A DNA stretch of 64,000 bases, from the NCBI RefSeq assembly GCF_900107175.1, contig NZ_FNOZ01000025.1, forward strand, positions 1 through 64,000, written 5' to 3'. Source of the stretch: Modestobacter sp. DSM 44400. Lineage in GTDB: Bacteria > Actinomycetota > Actinomycetes > Mycobacteriales > Geodermatophilaceae. A program made the translations under genes and the position numbers. Below are positions 8,284-17,505 of the stretch, piece by piece. The notes under the pieces were generated by a model that did no database searches, was not told the origin of the DNA, and saw nothing but the letters and a program-made list of their open reading frames with translations. Numbering within the stretch: position 1 is the first letter of the stretch; each line of letters begins with the position of its first letter.

Positions 8284-9040
8284 GCTCATCCTCATCACCG
8301 ATGTAGGCCTTGATGACCCGTTTGTCCGACGTGACCTCCTGCGGGGTCCCCTCCGCGATCACCTGGCCCAGGTCGAGCACCGTGACCCGGTCGGCCAGTC
8401 GGGCCACGAATCGGACGTCGTGCTCGATCAGCAACATGGTCAACCCGCCGGCGCGCAGGTCCTCGATCAGCTCGGCGAGGGCGGTGCGCTCACCGGCGCG
8501 CAGCCCGGACGCCGGTTCGTCGAGCAGCAGCAGCCGCGGTTGGGAGCACAGCGCGCGGGCGACCTGAAGCCGGCGCTGCTGGCCCAGCGGGAGGGACTCG
8601 GCCTCGCGGTCGGCCCAGTCCGCCAGGCCGACTCGCTCGAGAGCGTGCTCGGCTTGCTCCCGGATCGCCCGCTCCTCCGACCGGTGCCGGGGCAGCCGCA
8701 GCGCCGCGGCCACGAAGCCGTGGCGCGTCCAGGGCTGCGCGCCCACCATGACGTTCTCCCGCGCGGTCATCCCGCGGAAGATCCGCGCGCCCTGGAACAC
8801 CGTGGCGATGCCGTCGTGCGCGCGCCGGTGCGCGGACGCCCCGTCGATCGGCCGGCCGCTGTAGGTGATGGTGCCCGAGTCGGCCGTCAGGTGACCGCCC
8901 ACCAGGTTGAACAACGTCGACTTGCCCGCACCGTTGGGTCCGATGATGGCCCGGACCTCACCCTCGGCCACCGACAGCGACACGTTCTGCACCGCATACA
9001 CGCCCCCGAAGGACCGCGACACGCCCTCGACGTCGAGCAC
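8267..9040 (-). CDS. livG: ABC transporter ATP-binding protein (LivG)
   Basis: Second ATPase of the HAAT importer, 257 residues, starting MLDVEGVSRSFGGVYAVQNV. Walker A is GPNGAGKST and Walker B LLLLDEPASGL; the signature region reads ESLPLGQQRRLQVARAL, with LPLGQQ where LSGGQQ or LPYGQQ is usual. The C-terminal TPQEVTSDKRVIKAYIGDED is the LivG-type tail. It lies 73 bases downstream of the binding-protein gene and overlaps livF. Confidence 0.92.
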   Translation of the reverse strand: MLDVEGVSRSFGGVYAVQNVSLSVAEGEVRAIIGPNGAGKSTLFNLVGGHLTADSGTITYSGRPIDGASAHRRAHDGIATVFQGARIFRGMTARENVMVGAQPWTRHGFVAAALRLPRHRSEERAIREQAEHALERVGLADWADREAESLPLGQQRRLQVARALCSQPRLLLLDEPASGLRAGERTALAELIEDLRAGGLTMLLIEHDVRFVARLADRVTVLDLGQVIAEGTPQEVTSDKRVIKAYIGDEDEHARGH

Positions 9041-9113
9041 TGGTCGCCCCGCTCCTCATATCGGATCCCGGGCGGCCGACGGACGGCCGCCCGGGATCGC
9101 CGAACGTGTCGGA

Positions 9114-10337
9114 CTACTTGAGCGACTTCTCCAGCTCCTGCTGCGACCAGTCGGTCGGGACCAATTCACCATTGGTGACCACGTTGACCGCCACGTCGTC
9201 GACGGTGAGACCGGCGTGGTCCTTGTCCGAGAAGGAGTACTCGCCCTCAGGGGTGAGCAGCGTCAGGTCGTTGAGCGCCTTCTGGATGTCGGCCGGTTCC
9301 GCGCTCTTGGCCTTCTCGATGGCCGCGGCGATGAGCTTGACCGCGCCGTAGCCGTCGAAGGCGAACTGCGGCGGGTAGTAACCGTTGGCCTTCTGGAACG
9401 GCTCGGCCATGGCCAGCGCGGTGTCCTTGACGTCGGACTCGGGCAGGTGCGGGCCGACGACGGCGAGCGAGCTGGCGACGATGACGCCGTTGGCGGCCGC
9501 ACCGGAGGGCTCGGTGTAGAGCGTGCTCGCCTCCGCGTGGCTCATGACCAGCGGCATGCCCAGGTTCGCGGTGGCGAACTGCTTGGTGATGATGACCGCC
9601 GGTGCACCGGTCGCCCACACCATCAGGCCGTCGGCGCCACTGCTGCCCACGTGCGTCAGCTGCGGCGCGAAGTTGGTCGTGGTCGTCTCGAAGGTCTCCT
9701 CGTCGACGAAGGAGACGCCGTACTTGTCGGCCATCGACTTCATCTTGTCCCAGCCGGTCTGGGCGAAGGCGCTCTTGGTGTCGTAGGCGACCGCCATGGT
9801 CGTCATGCCCTGCGCCTGGAAGTAGCGGAGCAACTGCTCGGCCACCGCGCCGGCCGTCGGCGGGGTCATGAACGCGTACTCGCTGACCGGTTTCACCTGC
9901 TCGTCGGCCGCGGCCGTGGAGATGTAGGGGATTTGCTGGCGCTCGGCGTTGGGGATGACCGCGAGGCTCGAGTTCGAGAACGACGACCCGACGAATGCCA
10001 CCACGTCCTGGCTGGCAAGGTCATTGAAGGCGATCACCGCCTGGTCGGGCTGGGTCTTGTCGTCGGCAATCTTGATCTCGAGCTTGCGGCCGCCGAGCAC
10101 GCCGCCCGCGTCGTTGATCTCGGCGACCGCCTGCGCAGCACCCAGCTTGTCGTTGGTACCCAGCGGTGTGTAGTTGCCGGTGAGGGAGGCGATCTGGCCG
10201 AGCACGATCGGCTCGGAGGAGTCCCCATCGGAGCCCCCGGAGCCCCCGGAGCCACCCGAGTCCCCCGATCCGCCGCAGGCGGTGAGAGCGAGCATGAGCA
10301 CCCCGGCCATCGCCGTCAGGGGGGCACGATTGCGCAT
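9114..10337 (-). CDS. ABC transporter substrate-binding lipoprotein (HAAT/LivJ type)
   Basis: Captures the substrate outside the membrane for LivHMGF. The ATG at 10337 gives a lipoprotein signal ending in LALTAC with the lipidated Cys at residue 21, then a flexible linker of repeated GGS units, then a type-I periplasmic-binding fold (GQIASLTGNYTPLGTNDKLG onward). The total is 407 residues. A GGAG ribosome site lies 8 bases before the ATG. As first gene of the importer operon it is preceded by a 214-base promoter region. The ligand cannot be read from the sequence. Confidence 0.93.
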   Translation of the reverse strand: MRNRAPLTAMAGVLMLALTACGGSGDSGGSGGSGGSDGDSSEPIVLGQIASLTGNYTPLGTNDKLGAAQAVAEINDAGGVLGGRKLEIKIADDKTQPDQAVIAFNDLASQDVVAFVGSSFSNSSLAVIPNAERQQIPYISTAAADEQVKPVSEYAFMTPPTAGAVAEQLLRYFQAQGMTTMAVAYDTKSAFAQTGWDKMKSMADKYGVSFVDEETFETTTTNFAPQLTHVGSSGADGLMVWATGAPAVIITKQFATANLGMPLVMSHAEASTLYTEPSGAAANGVIVASSLAVVGPHLPESDVKDTALAMAEPFQKANGYYPPQFAFDGYGAVKLIAAAIEKAKSAEPADIQKALNDLTLLTPEGEYSFSDKDHAGLTVDDVAVNVVTNGELVPTDWSQQELEKSLK

Positions 10338-10481
10338 CAATGGCTCCAGTCGCAGGACGATCCCCCCGGTAGGGGAAATCGCAAAGGAGGGCTCCGGGGA
10401 AATCGGAGACCGCTTGATCACCTGTGAGCCACGTTACGTGCCGTCGCGGAGGCCGGACAAGGCCGCAGGCCGTTCGGAACG

Positions 10482-10497
10482 GTCACGGATTGGTGAC
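10482..10497. promoter_or_regulatory. Candidate operator GTCAC-N6-GTGAC upstream of the importer operon
   Basis: A perfect 5+5 inverted repeat lies about 145 bases before the binding-protein start, between that gene and the 3' end of the FMN dehydrogenase gene. A short hairpin, CGCCGG-AAAC-CCGGCG at 10535-10550, lies just past the dehydrogenase stop and may end its transcript. The operator role is inferred only from symmetry and position. Confidence 0.35.
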
Positions 10498-10551
10498 AGT
10501 TGTCGAGCAGGGGAACGGACCGGATGTAGGACGTCGCCGGAAACCCGGCGA

Positions 10552-11871
10552 TCAGGGGACCGTTCCCGCCCCCGTCGGGCGTCCGTTGTCCGCGACCCCG
10601 GACCGACCGTCGTCCGCGGGCAGGGCCGGTGCCGCCGCAGGAAGGTGCACGACCCCGGACCGGAGCTCCGGGACGTCGCGCACCCCGAGCAGCTGCATCG
10701 TGCGCACGAATTCCTCGCCCAGCAGCGCGAGAACCCGCCGGACACCGGCCTCCCCGCCCGCCATGAGCCCGTAGAGGTAGGCGCGGCCGATGAGACAGGC
10801 ATCCGCGCCCAGACCGACCGCCGCCGCGATGTCCGCGCCGCTCCTGATGCCGCCGTCGAGGTAGATCTCCATGGATCCCTGCAGGCGCTCGCGCACCCTC
10901 GGCAGCAGGTCCAGCGGAGCCTGGGTGCGATCGAGCTGGCGACCGCCGTGGTTGGACAGCACGATCGCGTCCACGCCGACCTCCGCTGCCCGGACGGCGT
11001 CCTCGACCCGCTGCACACCCTTGATCACGATGGGGCCGGACCACGTGTCACGCACCCAGGCGAGGTCGTCGAACGTGACGGCCGGATCGAACATCCGGCC
11101 GACCGTGTCGGCCACGCTGCCATGGGAAGAGTCCATCGTGGCGAACGCCAGCGGCCCGGTGGTGAGCATGTTGACCCACCACGACGGGTGCAGGCCCATG
11201 TCCAGCAGCGTCCTGGCGCGCAGCGTGGGCGGCATGGTGAACCCGTTGCGCTGGTCACGGAGACGACCGCCGGCGACAGGCACGTCCACGGTCAGGACGA
11301 GCGTGGAGTACCCGCTGCCGGCCGCCTGCTCGAGCAGCGCCCGACTGGCCGCCCGGTCACGCCACATGTAGAGCTGGAACCACAGGTCCGCGGCCGGCAC
11401 GGCCGCCCGGAGACCCGCGATCGAGGTGGTGCCCATGGTCGACAGCGCATACGGCAACCCTGCCTCGCGGGCGGCGCGGGCCACGGCCATCTCACCCTCG
11501 TGGTGCATCGCCCGGGTCAGCCCCGTGGGGCCCAGCACGAGTGGCAGGCTCGCCGGCCGCCCGAGGATGGTCGTATCCGGCCGGACGGCCGCGACATCCC
11601 TGAGCACGTACGGGGAGAACTCCACCCGGTCCAGCGCCGCCCGGGCCCGGGCCATGCTCAGTTCGGACTCCGCACCGCCGTCGACGTAGTCGAAGACGGC
11701 GCGTGGCGCGCGACGCTTCGCCAGCGCCCGGAGGTCGGGAACGGAGTGGGCGCGGGCGACGCGGCGTTCGACCAGGGTGCCGGTGGGACGCGGACCGACC
11801 AGCATCGGTTTCAGGTCGTGCCATCGCGGCAGTTGGCGACGCACGCCGCCGGGCGGTGAGCCCCCGGTCAT
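10552..11871 (-). CDS. FMN-dependent alpha-hydroxy-acid dehydrogenase (LldD/mandelate dehydrogenase family)
   Basis: A 439-residue flavoenzyme that oxidises an L-2-hydroxy acid (lactate, mandelate or similar) to the 2-oxo acid. FMN and active-site signatures are present: GPTGLTRAMHHEGEMAVARA, LWFQLYMWRD, LVLTVDVPVAGGRLRD, VLSNHGGRQLD with the catalytic His and Arg, and YLDGGIRSGADIAAAVGLGA. The ATG at 11871 has a GGAG site 5 bases upstream; the longer open frame to 12009 lacks similarity. It is divergent from the indolepyruvate oxidoreductase gene. The benzoylformate-decarboxylase-like gene nearby makes (S)-mandelate or a ring-substituted relative a plausible substrate (inference). Confidence 0.92.
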   Translation of the reverse strand: MTGGSPPGGVRRQLPRWHDLKPMLVGPRPTGTLVERRVARAHSVPDLRALAKRRAPRAVFDYVDGGAESELSMARARAALDRVEFSPYVLRDVAAVRPDTTILGRPASLPLVLGPTGLTRAMHHEGEMAVARAAREAGLPYALSTMGTTSIAGLRAAVPAADLWFQLYMWRDRAASRALLEQAAGSGYSTLVLTVDVPVAGGRLRDQRNGFTMPPTLRARTLLDMGLHPSWWVNMLTTGPLAFATMDSSHGSVADTVGRMFDPAVTFDDLAWVRDTWSGPIVIKGVQRVEDAVRAAEVGVDAIVLSNHGGRQLDRTQAPLDLLPRVRERLQGSMEIYLDGGIRSGADIAAAVGLGADACLIGRAYLYGLMAGGEAGVRRVLALLGEEFVRTMQLLGVRDVPELRSGVVHLPAAAPALPADDGRSGVADNGRPTGAGTVP

Positions 11872-12066
11872 CAGAACTCCGATCCCTCGGCCGCGGCCGC
11901 GTCGAATGCAGCGTTCCAGCGACTCCCCGGTGCCGACAGGATGTCCAGCAGCCGTGGCCAGCGTCAACCGGCGGGCAGTGCGCACCGCTCCGGTGGCCGG
12001 TCGGCCCACCGGCGGTGTGCTACGAATGTTGGTCCTCGCGGTTCACGTTGTGTCACACTCGCCGCT

Positions 12067-15000
12067 GTGACCCAGAGCACGAGGACGACCCGCCCCGCCT
12101 GGAACCTCGGCGACCGGCTCACCCAGGACGCGGGCACCCACTTCGTGCCCGGTCTGCAGGCGCTGGTCGCCTTCCCGCTGGAGCAGGCGCGGCGGGACCG
12201 GGCGGCCGGGCTGCGGATCGGGACGTTCATCAGTGGCTATCCCGGGTCGCCGCTGGGCACCTACGACCTGGCGCTGAGCCGGATCCCAGAGCTGCTCGCC
12301 GAGCACGACGTCAGCTTCGTGCCCGCCGGCAACGAGGAACTGGCGGCCACCGCCCACATGGGCACGCAGATGCTCGATGCCCATCCGCACAGCCAGTGGG
12401 ATGGCGTTACCGGCATCTGGTACGGCAAGGGCCCCGGGGTCGACCGCAGCGGGGACGCGCTCAAGCACGGCAACTTCGCCGGGACCTCGACGCACGGGGC
12501 GGTCGTGGTCCTCTCCGGGGAGGACCACGAGGCCAAGTCCTCGACGATGCCCTTTCAGCAGGAGTACGCCTTCGTCTCCGCCGGCATCCCGGTGCTCTCC
12601 CCCGCGACGGTGGAGGAGTTCCGCACGTTCGGCATCCACGCCATCCGGCTGTCGCGGTACTCGGGCTGCTGGGTGGCACTGAAGCTCACGAGCGCACTGT
12701 GCGACGCCGGCCAGTCGGTCAGCTATGCACCCGGCGAACCGCAGGTCGCCATCCCGCAGCTGAAGGTCGACGGCAAGCCGTTCGTCAAGCGCACCGACTT
12801 CTCGTTCTTCCCCGGCAAGAACATCGAGATGGAGCGCCACCTCTACCAGGAGAAGCACCTGGCGGTGCAGGCGTACGCCCGGGAGAACGGCCTGGACGCG
12901 ACGGTGGTCTCCGGCGACGCCGACACGGTGGGGATCATCACCGCGGGCAAGACCGCCACCGACCTCGAGCAGGCCCTGACCGACCTCGGCCTGTCCCACG
13001 ACGAGCTGCGCCGGGCCGGCGTGCGGATCCTCAAGCTCGGCCTGGTCTACCCCCTGGACGAGCAGGTGGTGCGCGAGTTCGCCGGCGGGCTGGACGACGT
13101 CATCGTGATCGAGGAGAAGCGCGACTTCCTTGAGCAGCAGGTGCGGTCGGTCCTCCAGCCGGTGGCGCGGCCGATCCGGGTCGTCGGCAAGCGCGACCAG
13201 CACGGTGCGCCGCTGTTCCCGGTCGAGGGCGGCATGGACGCCGACGTCCTCGCTGAGCGGCTCGCCCGGCTGTTGGCGCCCGTGCTGCCCGACCTGCCAC
13301 GGCGACCGCGCGTGGCGGAGATCGCCGCGGTCCGCCGGCGGAACTACGAGGTCCAGGCCGGCCGGACCCCGAACTTCTGCTCGGGTTGCCCGCACAGCTC
13401 CTCCACGGTGCTCGCGCCCGGGCAGGTCGCGTGGGGTGCGCCCGGCTGCAACTGCTTCAACACAGTGATCGAGCAGCCGGAACGGCACATCGACGTCATG
13501 ACCCAGTACGGCGGGGAGGGCCTGCCCTGGATAGGCCTGTCGCGCTACACCGACCGCGAGCACATGGTGCAGCACGTCGGTGACGGGTCGATGTACCACT
13601 CCAGCTACCTCAACGTCCGGTGGGCGGTGGCCGCTGGGGTGAACCTGACCTACAAGCTGCTCTACAACGGCGTGGTCGCCAACACCGGCGCGCAGGACGC
13701 CGTCGGGTCACGGGGGCTGCTCGAGCTGACCCGCGGTTTGGACGCCGAAGGGGTCGCGCGCATCGTCGTGATGACCAAGGACCCGAAGCAGTACCGCGGG
13801 GCTCCGCTCGCCCCGGGGGTCGAGATTCGCCCGGCGCACCGGATGGTCGAGACCGCGCAGGAGCTGGCGACGGTGCCCGGCGTCACCGTGCTGGTCTACG
13901 ACGAGTCCTGCGCCAACGAGCGCCGGCGGCTGCAGAAGCGCGGCGAGCTGGACCGCCCCACCGAGTACGTCGTCATCAACGAGGACGTCTGCGAGAACTG
14001 TGGGGACTGCGGCGCCGCGAGCAACTGCATGTCGCTGCAGAAGGTCCCCACCGAGTTCGGCGCCAAGACCCGCATCCACACGTCGTCCTGCAATCAGGAC
14101 TACTCCTGCGTCCAGGGCGACTGCCCCTCCTTCGCCACTGTCCACACCCAGCCCGGAAAGGGCTACCGGAAGCGGATCGCCGCGCCGCTGCGCGAGGAGG
14201 AGATCCCGGCCGTCCCCGCCCCGGCGCTGCGTTCCCCGGTGAACCTGTACATGCCCGGGGTCGGGGGGACCGGGGTCCTGACGTTGAATGGCATCCTGTC
14301 CGTCGCCGCCCTCCTGGACGGCAACGACGTGTTGTCCTTCGACCAGACCGGTGCGGCCCAGAAGTGGGGGCCGGTGGTCAGCAGCCTCACGGTGATCCCG
14401 CCCGGCACGGCAGCGCACGCCAGCAAGGTCGGCGTCGGGCAGGCCGACGTCTACCTCGCCCTCGACGAGGTCGGTGCCTGCTCGCCGGCGAACCTGGACC
14501 GGTGCTCCCCGAACCGGACCACGGCGGTCACGAATACCGACCTCTTCCCCACGGGGGAACAGGTCCGGGACATCCACGCCGTGGTCGACACCGGGCGTCT
14601 GCGGGCCACCATCGCGGCCTACTGCCGGGAGGTGGTGGAGGTACGGGCCCGGTGGATCGCCGAGGAGGTCTTCGGCGATTACATGCTGACCAACGTGATC
14701 GCGCTCGGCGCGGCCTACCAGCACGGGTTGCTGCCGCTGTCCGCGGAGGCGATCGAGGCCGCGATCGACCTCAACGGCGTCGCCGTCGGCGCCAACCAGC
14801 AGGCGTTCCGGTACGGCCGCCTGTGGGTGGCCGACCGCGCCCGGGTGGAGGCGCTCATCGCCCCGCCGCAGACCGATGCGACGACCGAGTTCGATCACCG
14901 CGCCGGCCGGCTGGACCGCCGTCGGCGTCAAGCTGCGGTCGGCCTGTGGCAGCGCACCGGGGCCCTGCCGGAGCCGACGCGGCGACTGCTCGCCGTCCGC

Positions 15001-15621
15001 CTCCCCGAGCTCGTCGACTACCAGGACGGCGACTACGCGGCCGGCTACGTCGGGGAGGTCCTCCGGGTGGCTGTCCGCGAGAGCGAGGTGGCGCCCGGCT
15101 CGCACCGGCTGACCGACGCAGTCGCCCGCGGCCTGTACAAGCTGATGGCGTTCAAGGACGAGTACGAGGTGGCCCGGCTCTCCCTCAAGCCCGACTTCGC
15201 CGAGCACGTCGCGGCGACGTTCGAGGGCCCAGTGACGCTCACGCACAACCTGCAGCCGCCGATGGCCCGGCGTTTCGGAACGCGCAAGCTGCGGGTGCCG
15301 GCGGTCGTGGCGACGCCGACCTTCCGCGCGTTGCGCACCTCACGGCGACTTCGCGGCACCGCGGTGGACCCCTTCCGGCGGCAACAGTCCCGGCGCGAGG
15401 AGCGGGAGCTGATCGCCTGGTACCGGGATCTCCTCACCGAGGCGCTCAGTGCCCTGCGGCCCGCCACCTTCGACACAGCTGTCGCCATCGCGGAACTACC
15501 GGACATCATCCGCGGGTACGAGGAGGTCAAACGGCGGAACGCCGTCCAGGCCCAGGTACGGGCCCGCGAACTCGTCGAGGGCCTGCGGCGGCCCCGCCTG
15601 AAGCTCTCCCCCACCGCATGA
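12067..15621 (+). CDS. Indolepyruvate ferredoxin oxidoreductase (fused alpha-beta-gamma type)
   Basis: Oxidatively decarboxylates aryl-pyruvates to aryl-acetyl-CoA, passing electrons to ferredoxin. The 1184-residue chain has, in order, a pyrimidine-binding domain (TFISGYPGSPLGTYDLAL), a transketolase-C-like part (ILKLGLVYPLDEQVVREFAG), a TPP domain with NFCSGCPHSSST near residue 436 and VGDGSMYHSSYLNVRW near 503, a Cys-rich cluster (CENCGDC near 641, then CNQDYSCVQGDC), and a gamma domain with PGVGGTGVLTLNGILS near 730. GTG 12067 was chosen because similarity begins with WNLGDRLTQDAGTHF. It fits breakdown of phenylalanine, tyrosine or tryptophan after transamination. Confidence 0.93.
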   Translation: MTQSTRTTRPAWNLGDRLTQDAGTHFVPGLQALVAFPLEQARRDRAAGLRIGTFISGYPGSPLGTYDLALSRIPELLAEHDVSFVPAGNEELAATAHMGTQMLDAHPHSQWDGVTGIWYGKGPGVDRSGDALKHGNFAGTSTHGAVVVLSGEDHEAKSSTMPFQQEYAFVSAGIPVLSPATVEEFRTFGIHAIRLSRYSGCWVALKLTSALCDAGQSVSYAPGEPQVAIPQLKVDGKPFVKRTDFSFFPGKNIEMERHLYQEKHLAVQAYARENGLDATVVSGDADTVGIITAGKTATDLEQALTDLGLSHDELRRAGVRILKLGLVYPLDEQVVREFAGGLDDVIVIEEKRDFLEQQVRSVLQPVARPIRVVGKRDQHGAPLFPVEGGMDADVLAERLARLLAPVLPDLPRRPRVAEIAAVRRRNYEVQAGRTPNFCSGCPHSSSTVLAPGQVAWGAPGCNCFNTVIEQPERHIDVMTQYGGEGLPWIGLSRYTDREHMVQHVGDGSMYHSSYLNVRWAVAAGVNLTYKLLYNGVVANTGAQDAVGSRGLLELTRGLDAEGVARIVVMTKDPKQYRGAPLAPGVEIRPAHRMVETAQELATVPGVTVLVYDESCANERRRLQKRGELDRPTEYVVINEDVCENCGDCGAASNCMSLQKVPTEFGAKTRIHTSSCNQDYSCVQGDCPSFATVHTQPGKGYRKRIAAPLREEEIPAVPAPALRSPVNLYMPGVGGTGVLTLNGILSVAALLDGNDVLSFDQTGAAQKWGPVVSSLTVIPPGTAAHASKVGVGQADVYLALDEVGACSPANLDRCSPNRTTAVTNTDLFPTGEQVRDIHAVVDTGRLRATIAAYCREVVEVRARWIAEEVFGDYMLTNVIALGAAYQHGLLPLSAEAIEAAIDLNGVAVGANQQAFRYGRLWVADRARVEALIAPPQTDATTEFDHRAGRLDRRRRQAAVGLWQRTGALPEPTRRLLAVRLPELVDYQDGDYAAGYVGEVLRVAVRESEVAPGSHRLTDAVARGLYKLMAFKDEYEVARLSLKPDFAEHVAATFEGPVTLTHNLQPPMARRFGTRKLRVPAVVATPTFRALRTSRRLRGTAVDPFRRQQSRREERELIAWYRDLLTEALSALRPATFDTAVAIAELPDIIRGYEEVKRRNAVQAQVRARELVEGLRRPRLKLSPTA

Positions 15622-15696
15622 CCGGCATCCGGCAGGAACTCGAGGCCGAGGAACGGTGACCTCTTCGCTCCACTCATCGGGGTGATCGTCTGGTGG

Positions 15697-15739
15697 GGAG
15701 TAGCTATTCACTCCGGGCAGGACCTTTGTCATCCTGCCC
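15697..15739 (+). promoter_or_regulatory. Two adjacent hairpins between the oxidoreductase and decarboxylase genes
   Basis: GGAGT-N8-ACTCC (15697-15714) is followed immediately by GGGCAGGA-N9-TCCTGCCC (15715-15739), 38 bases before the decarboxylase ATG. They could end the oxidoreductase transcript or act as an attenuator; no long T-run follows. Confidence 0.4.
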
Positions 15740-15776
15740 ATGCCGGTCGCAGAACCCACCTGGACGGGGAGCCCGA

Positions 15777-17360
15777 ATGGCCACGCGCACGGTACGGGAC
15801 GTCGCTCTGGACGTACTGCGTTCCTTCGAGCTGACCACGATCTTCTGCAACCCGGGATCGACCGAGATCCAGCTGCTGACCGACCTTCCGGACGACGTCG
15901 ACTTCGTCCTGGGGCTGCACGAGGCAACGGTCGTCGGAATGGCGACCGGCCATGCCCTCGGCAGCGACAGACCGGCGCTGGCCATCCTGCACACGACCGC
16001 CGGACTCGGTAACGCGGTGGGAGCTTTGGCCACCGCCCGTGCCAACAAGGTCCCGCTCGTGGTCATCGTGGGCCAACAGGACCGTCGTCACCTCGTCAAC
16101 GAGCCCTTCCTGGCCGGTCGCCTCCACGGCCTCGCCGGCGAGTACCCGGTCTGGGTGGGCCAGCCGCCACGGGCCGAGGACGTGCCGGCGCTGCTTGCGC
16201 GGGCCTACCACGAGGCGCGCATCCGTCGAGGGCCGGCCCTGGTCATCGTCCCCATGAACGACTGGCTGGCGGAGCTGACAGAAGCCGTCGAACTCGCCGC
16301 CCCGAAACAGGTCCTGGTCGGCGCCGCCGCTGACAAGAACTCTGTGCTAGAGGTGGCTGCGCGGGTGCGCGCCGCGATCAGCCCGGTCATCGTCTCGGGC
16401 GCCGGTGCGGACGACGCACGTACCTGGGATGCGCTGCGCGCGATCGCCGGCGCGCTGCACGCACCGGTGTGGCAGGAGCCTTTCGGCGCACGCGCCGGAT
16501 TTCCACAGGACGACTCCGCCTTCGCCGGTCATCTCCCTGCGAGCCGCTCCGGCGTGCGCGACGCGCTCGGCCGGCACGACCTCGTGCTCGTGGTGGGCGC
16601 CGCGTCGCTGCGTCAGTACCCGTTCGAGCCTGGCCGGCTGTTCGACCAGGACACCACGGTCGTCGGTATGGCCGAGGATCTCGACGACGTTGCCAGCGGC
16701 GTCCTCGATCTCGCCGTCCTCGGCCCCCTTCCGGAGCTCTGCGAGCTGCTCGCCGACCAGTTGGGAGCAGTTCACGTGGACGAAGCCCCCACGCCACCGG
16801 CCGAGCCCACCGACCGCGAGGGACCTCTGAGTCCGGAACTGGTGTTCCAGGCGATCGGCCACCGAGTCCCGGCGGACACCGTCGTCTTCGAGGAGACTCC
16901 GTCGAGTCGCCGGCTGCTCAACGACTTCCTTCCTGCACGCCGCCCGCTCGGCTTCATCAGCGCGGCAATGGGCGGCCTGGGCTTCGCCATGCCGGCGGCC
17001 GCCGGCCTGCGCATGGCCCGGCAGGACCGGCCCGTCGTCGCGATCGTCGGGGACGGATCGGCGATGTACAGCATCCAGTCGCTCTGGAGCGCACAGACCT
17101 ACGGGCTCGGGGTGCTCTACGTGGTGATGTCCAACGGCGGCTACGCGATCATGGACCACCTCGCCCACCTGCAGGGTGGTACAGGGCCATGGCCGGACGC
17201 CTTCGGCCTGGACGTCTGCGCGATCGCGCGCGGCTTTGGATGCCGCGCCGAACGTGTCGATTCCGTGACCGCATTGGGCGAACTGCTGGACGAGGTGCTG
17301 CCGACGCTGGCCGCCGCTACCGCGCCCATGCTCATCGACGTCGCCGTGACCAAGGGCTGA
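15777..17360 (+). CDS. Benzoylformate decarboxylase-like TPP enzyme
   Basis: Expected to decarboxylate phenylglyoxylate (benzoylformate) or a relative to the aldehyde. The protein has 527 residues, the length of mandelate-pathway MdlC. N-terminal catalytic positions are kept: NPGS at 25-28 (Ser), LHEA with Glu49, and LHTTAG with His72. The TPP motif starts GDGSAMYSIQSLW at 425. At the position of the second active-site His (His281 in Pseudomonas putida numbering, from memory), the segment reads LRQYPFEPG, with Tyr in place of His, so the exact substrate is open. The ATG at 15777 has a GGGGA site 8 bases upstream. Confidence 0.88.
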   Translation: MATRTVRDVALDVLRSFELTTIFCNPGSTEIQLLTDLPDDVDFVLGLHEATVVGMATGHALGSDRPALAILHTTAGLGNAVGALATARANKVPLVVIVGQQDRRHLVNEPFLAGRLHGLAGEYPVWVGQPPRAEDVPALLARAYHEARIRRGPALVIVPMNDWLAELTEAVELAAPKQVLVGAAADKNSVLEVAARVRAAISPVIVSGAGADDARTWDALRAIAGALHAPVWQEPFGARAGFPQDDSAFAGHLPASRSGVRDALGRHDLVLVVGAASLRQYPFEPGRLFDQDTTVVGMAEDLDDVASGVLDLAVLGPLPELCELLADQLGAVHVDEAPTPPAEPTDREGPLSPELVFQAIGHRVPADTVVFEETPSSRRLLNDFLPARRPLGFISAAMGGLGFAMPAAAGLRMARQDRPVVAIVGDGSAMYSIQSLWSAQTYGLGVLYVVMSNGGYAIMDHLAHLQGGTGPWPDAFGLDVCAIARGFGCRAERVDSVTALGELLDEVLPTLAAATAPMLIDVAVTKG

Positions 17361-17460
17361 ATCGGTCGCGCGGCGCTCGGGGTCGCACCCCATCGACTGC
17401 GCCGACGGCTGACCGCATGTCCGGCTGGCCGACCTGTGACGCCAGAGCGGGGGCCGGAGT

Positions 17461-17496
17461 CGCCGCACCCCGGACACCCGGGACCGGGGTGCGGCG
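17461..17496. terminator. Strong hairpin between convergent genes
   Basis: A perfect 13-base stem (CGCCGCACCCCGG and its complement) with a 10-base loop lies between the decarboxylase gene (plus) and the beta-propeller gene (minus). It probably ends transcripts from both sides. Confidence 0.75.
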
Positions 17497-17505
17497 TGGG
17501 TCACG

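Noticed and set aside
10231-10275. Short repeated GGAGCCCCC-like units
   Set aside because: These encode the Gly/Ser linker behind the lipobox of the binding protein; ordinary coding repetition.
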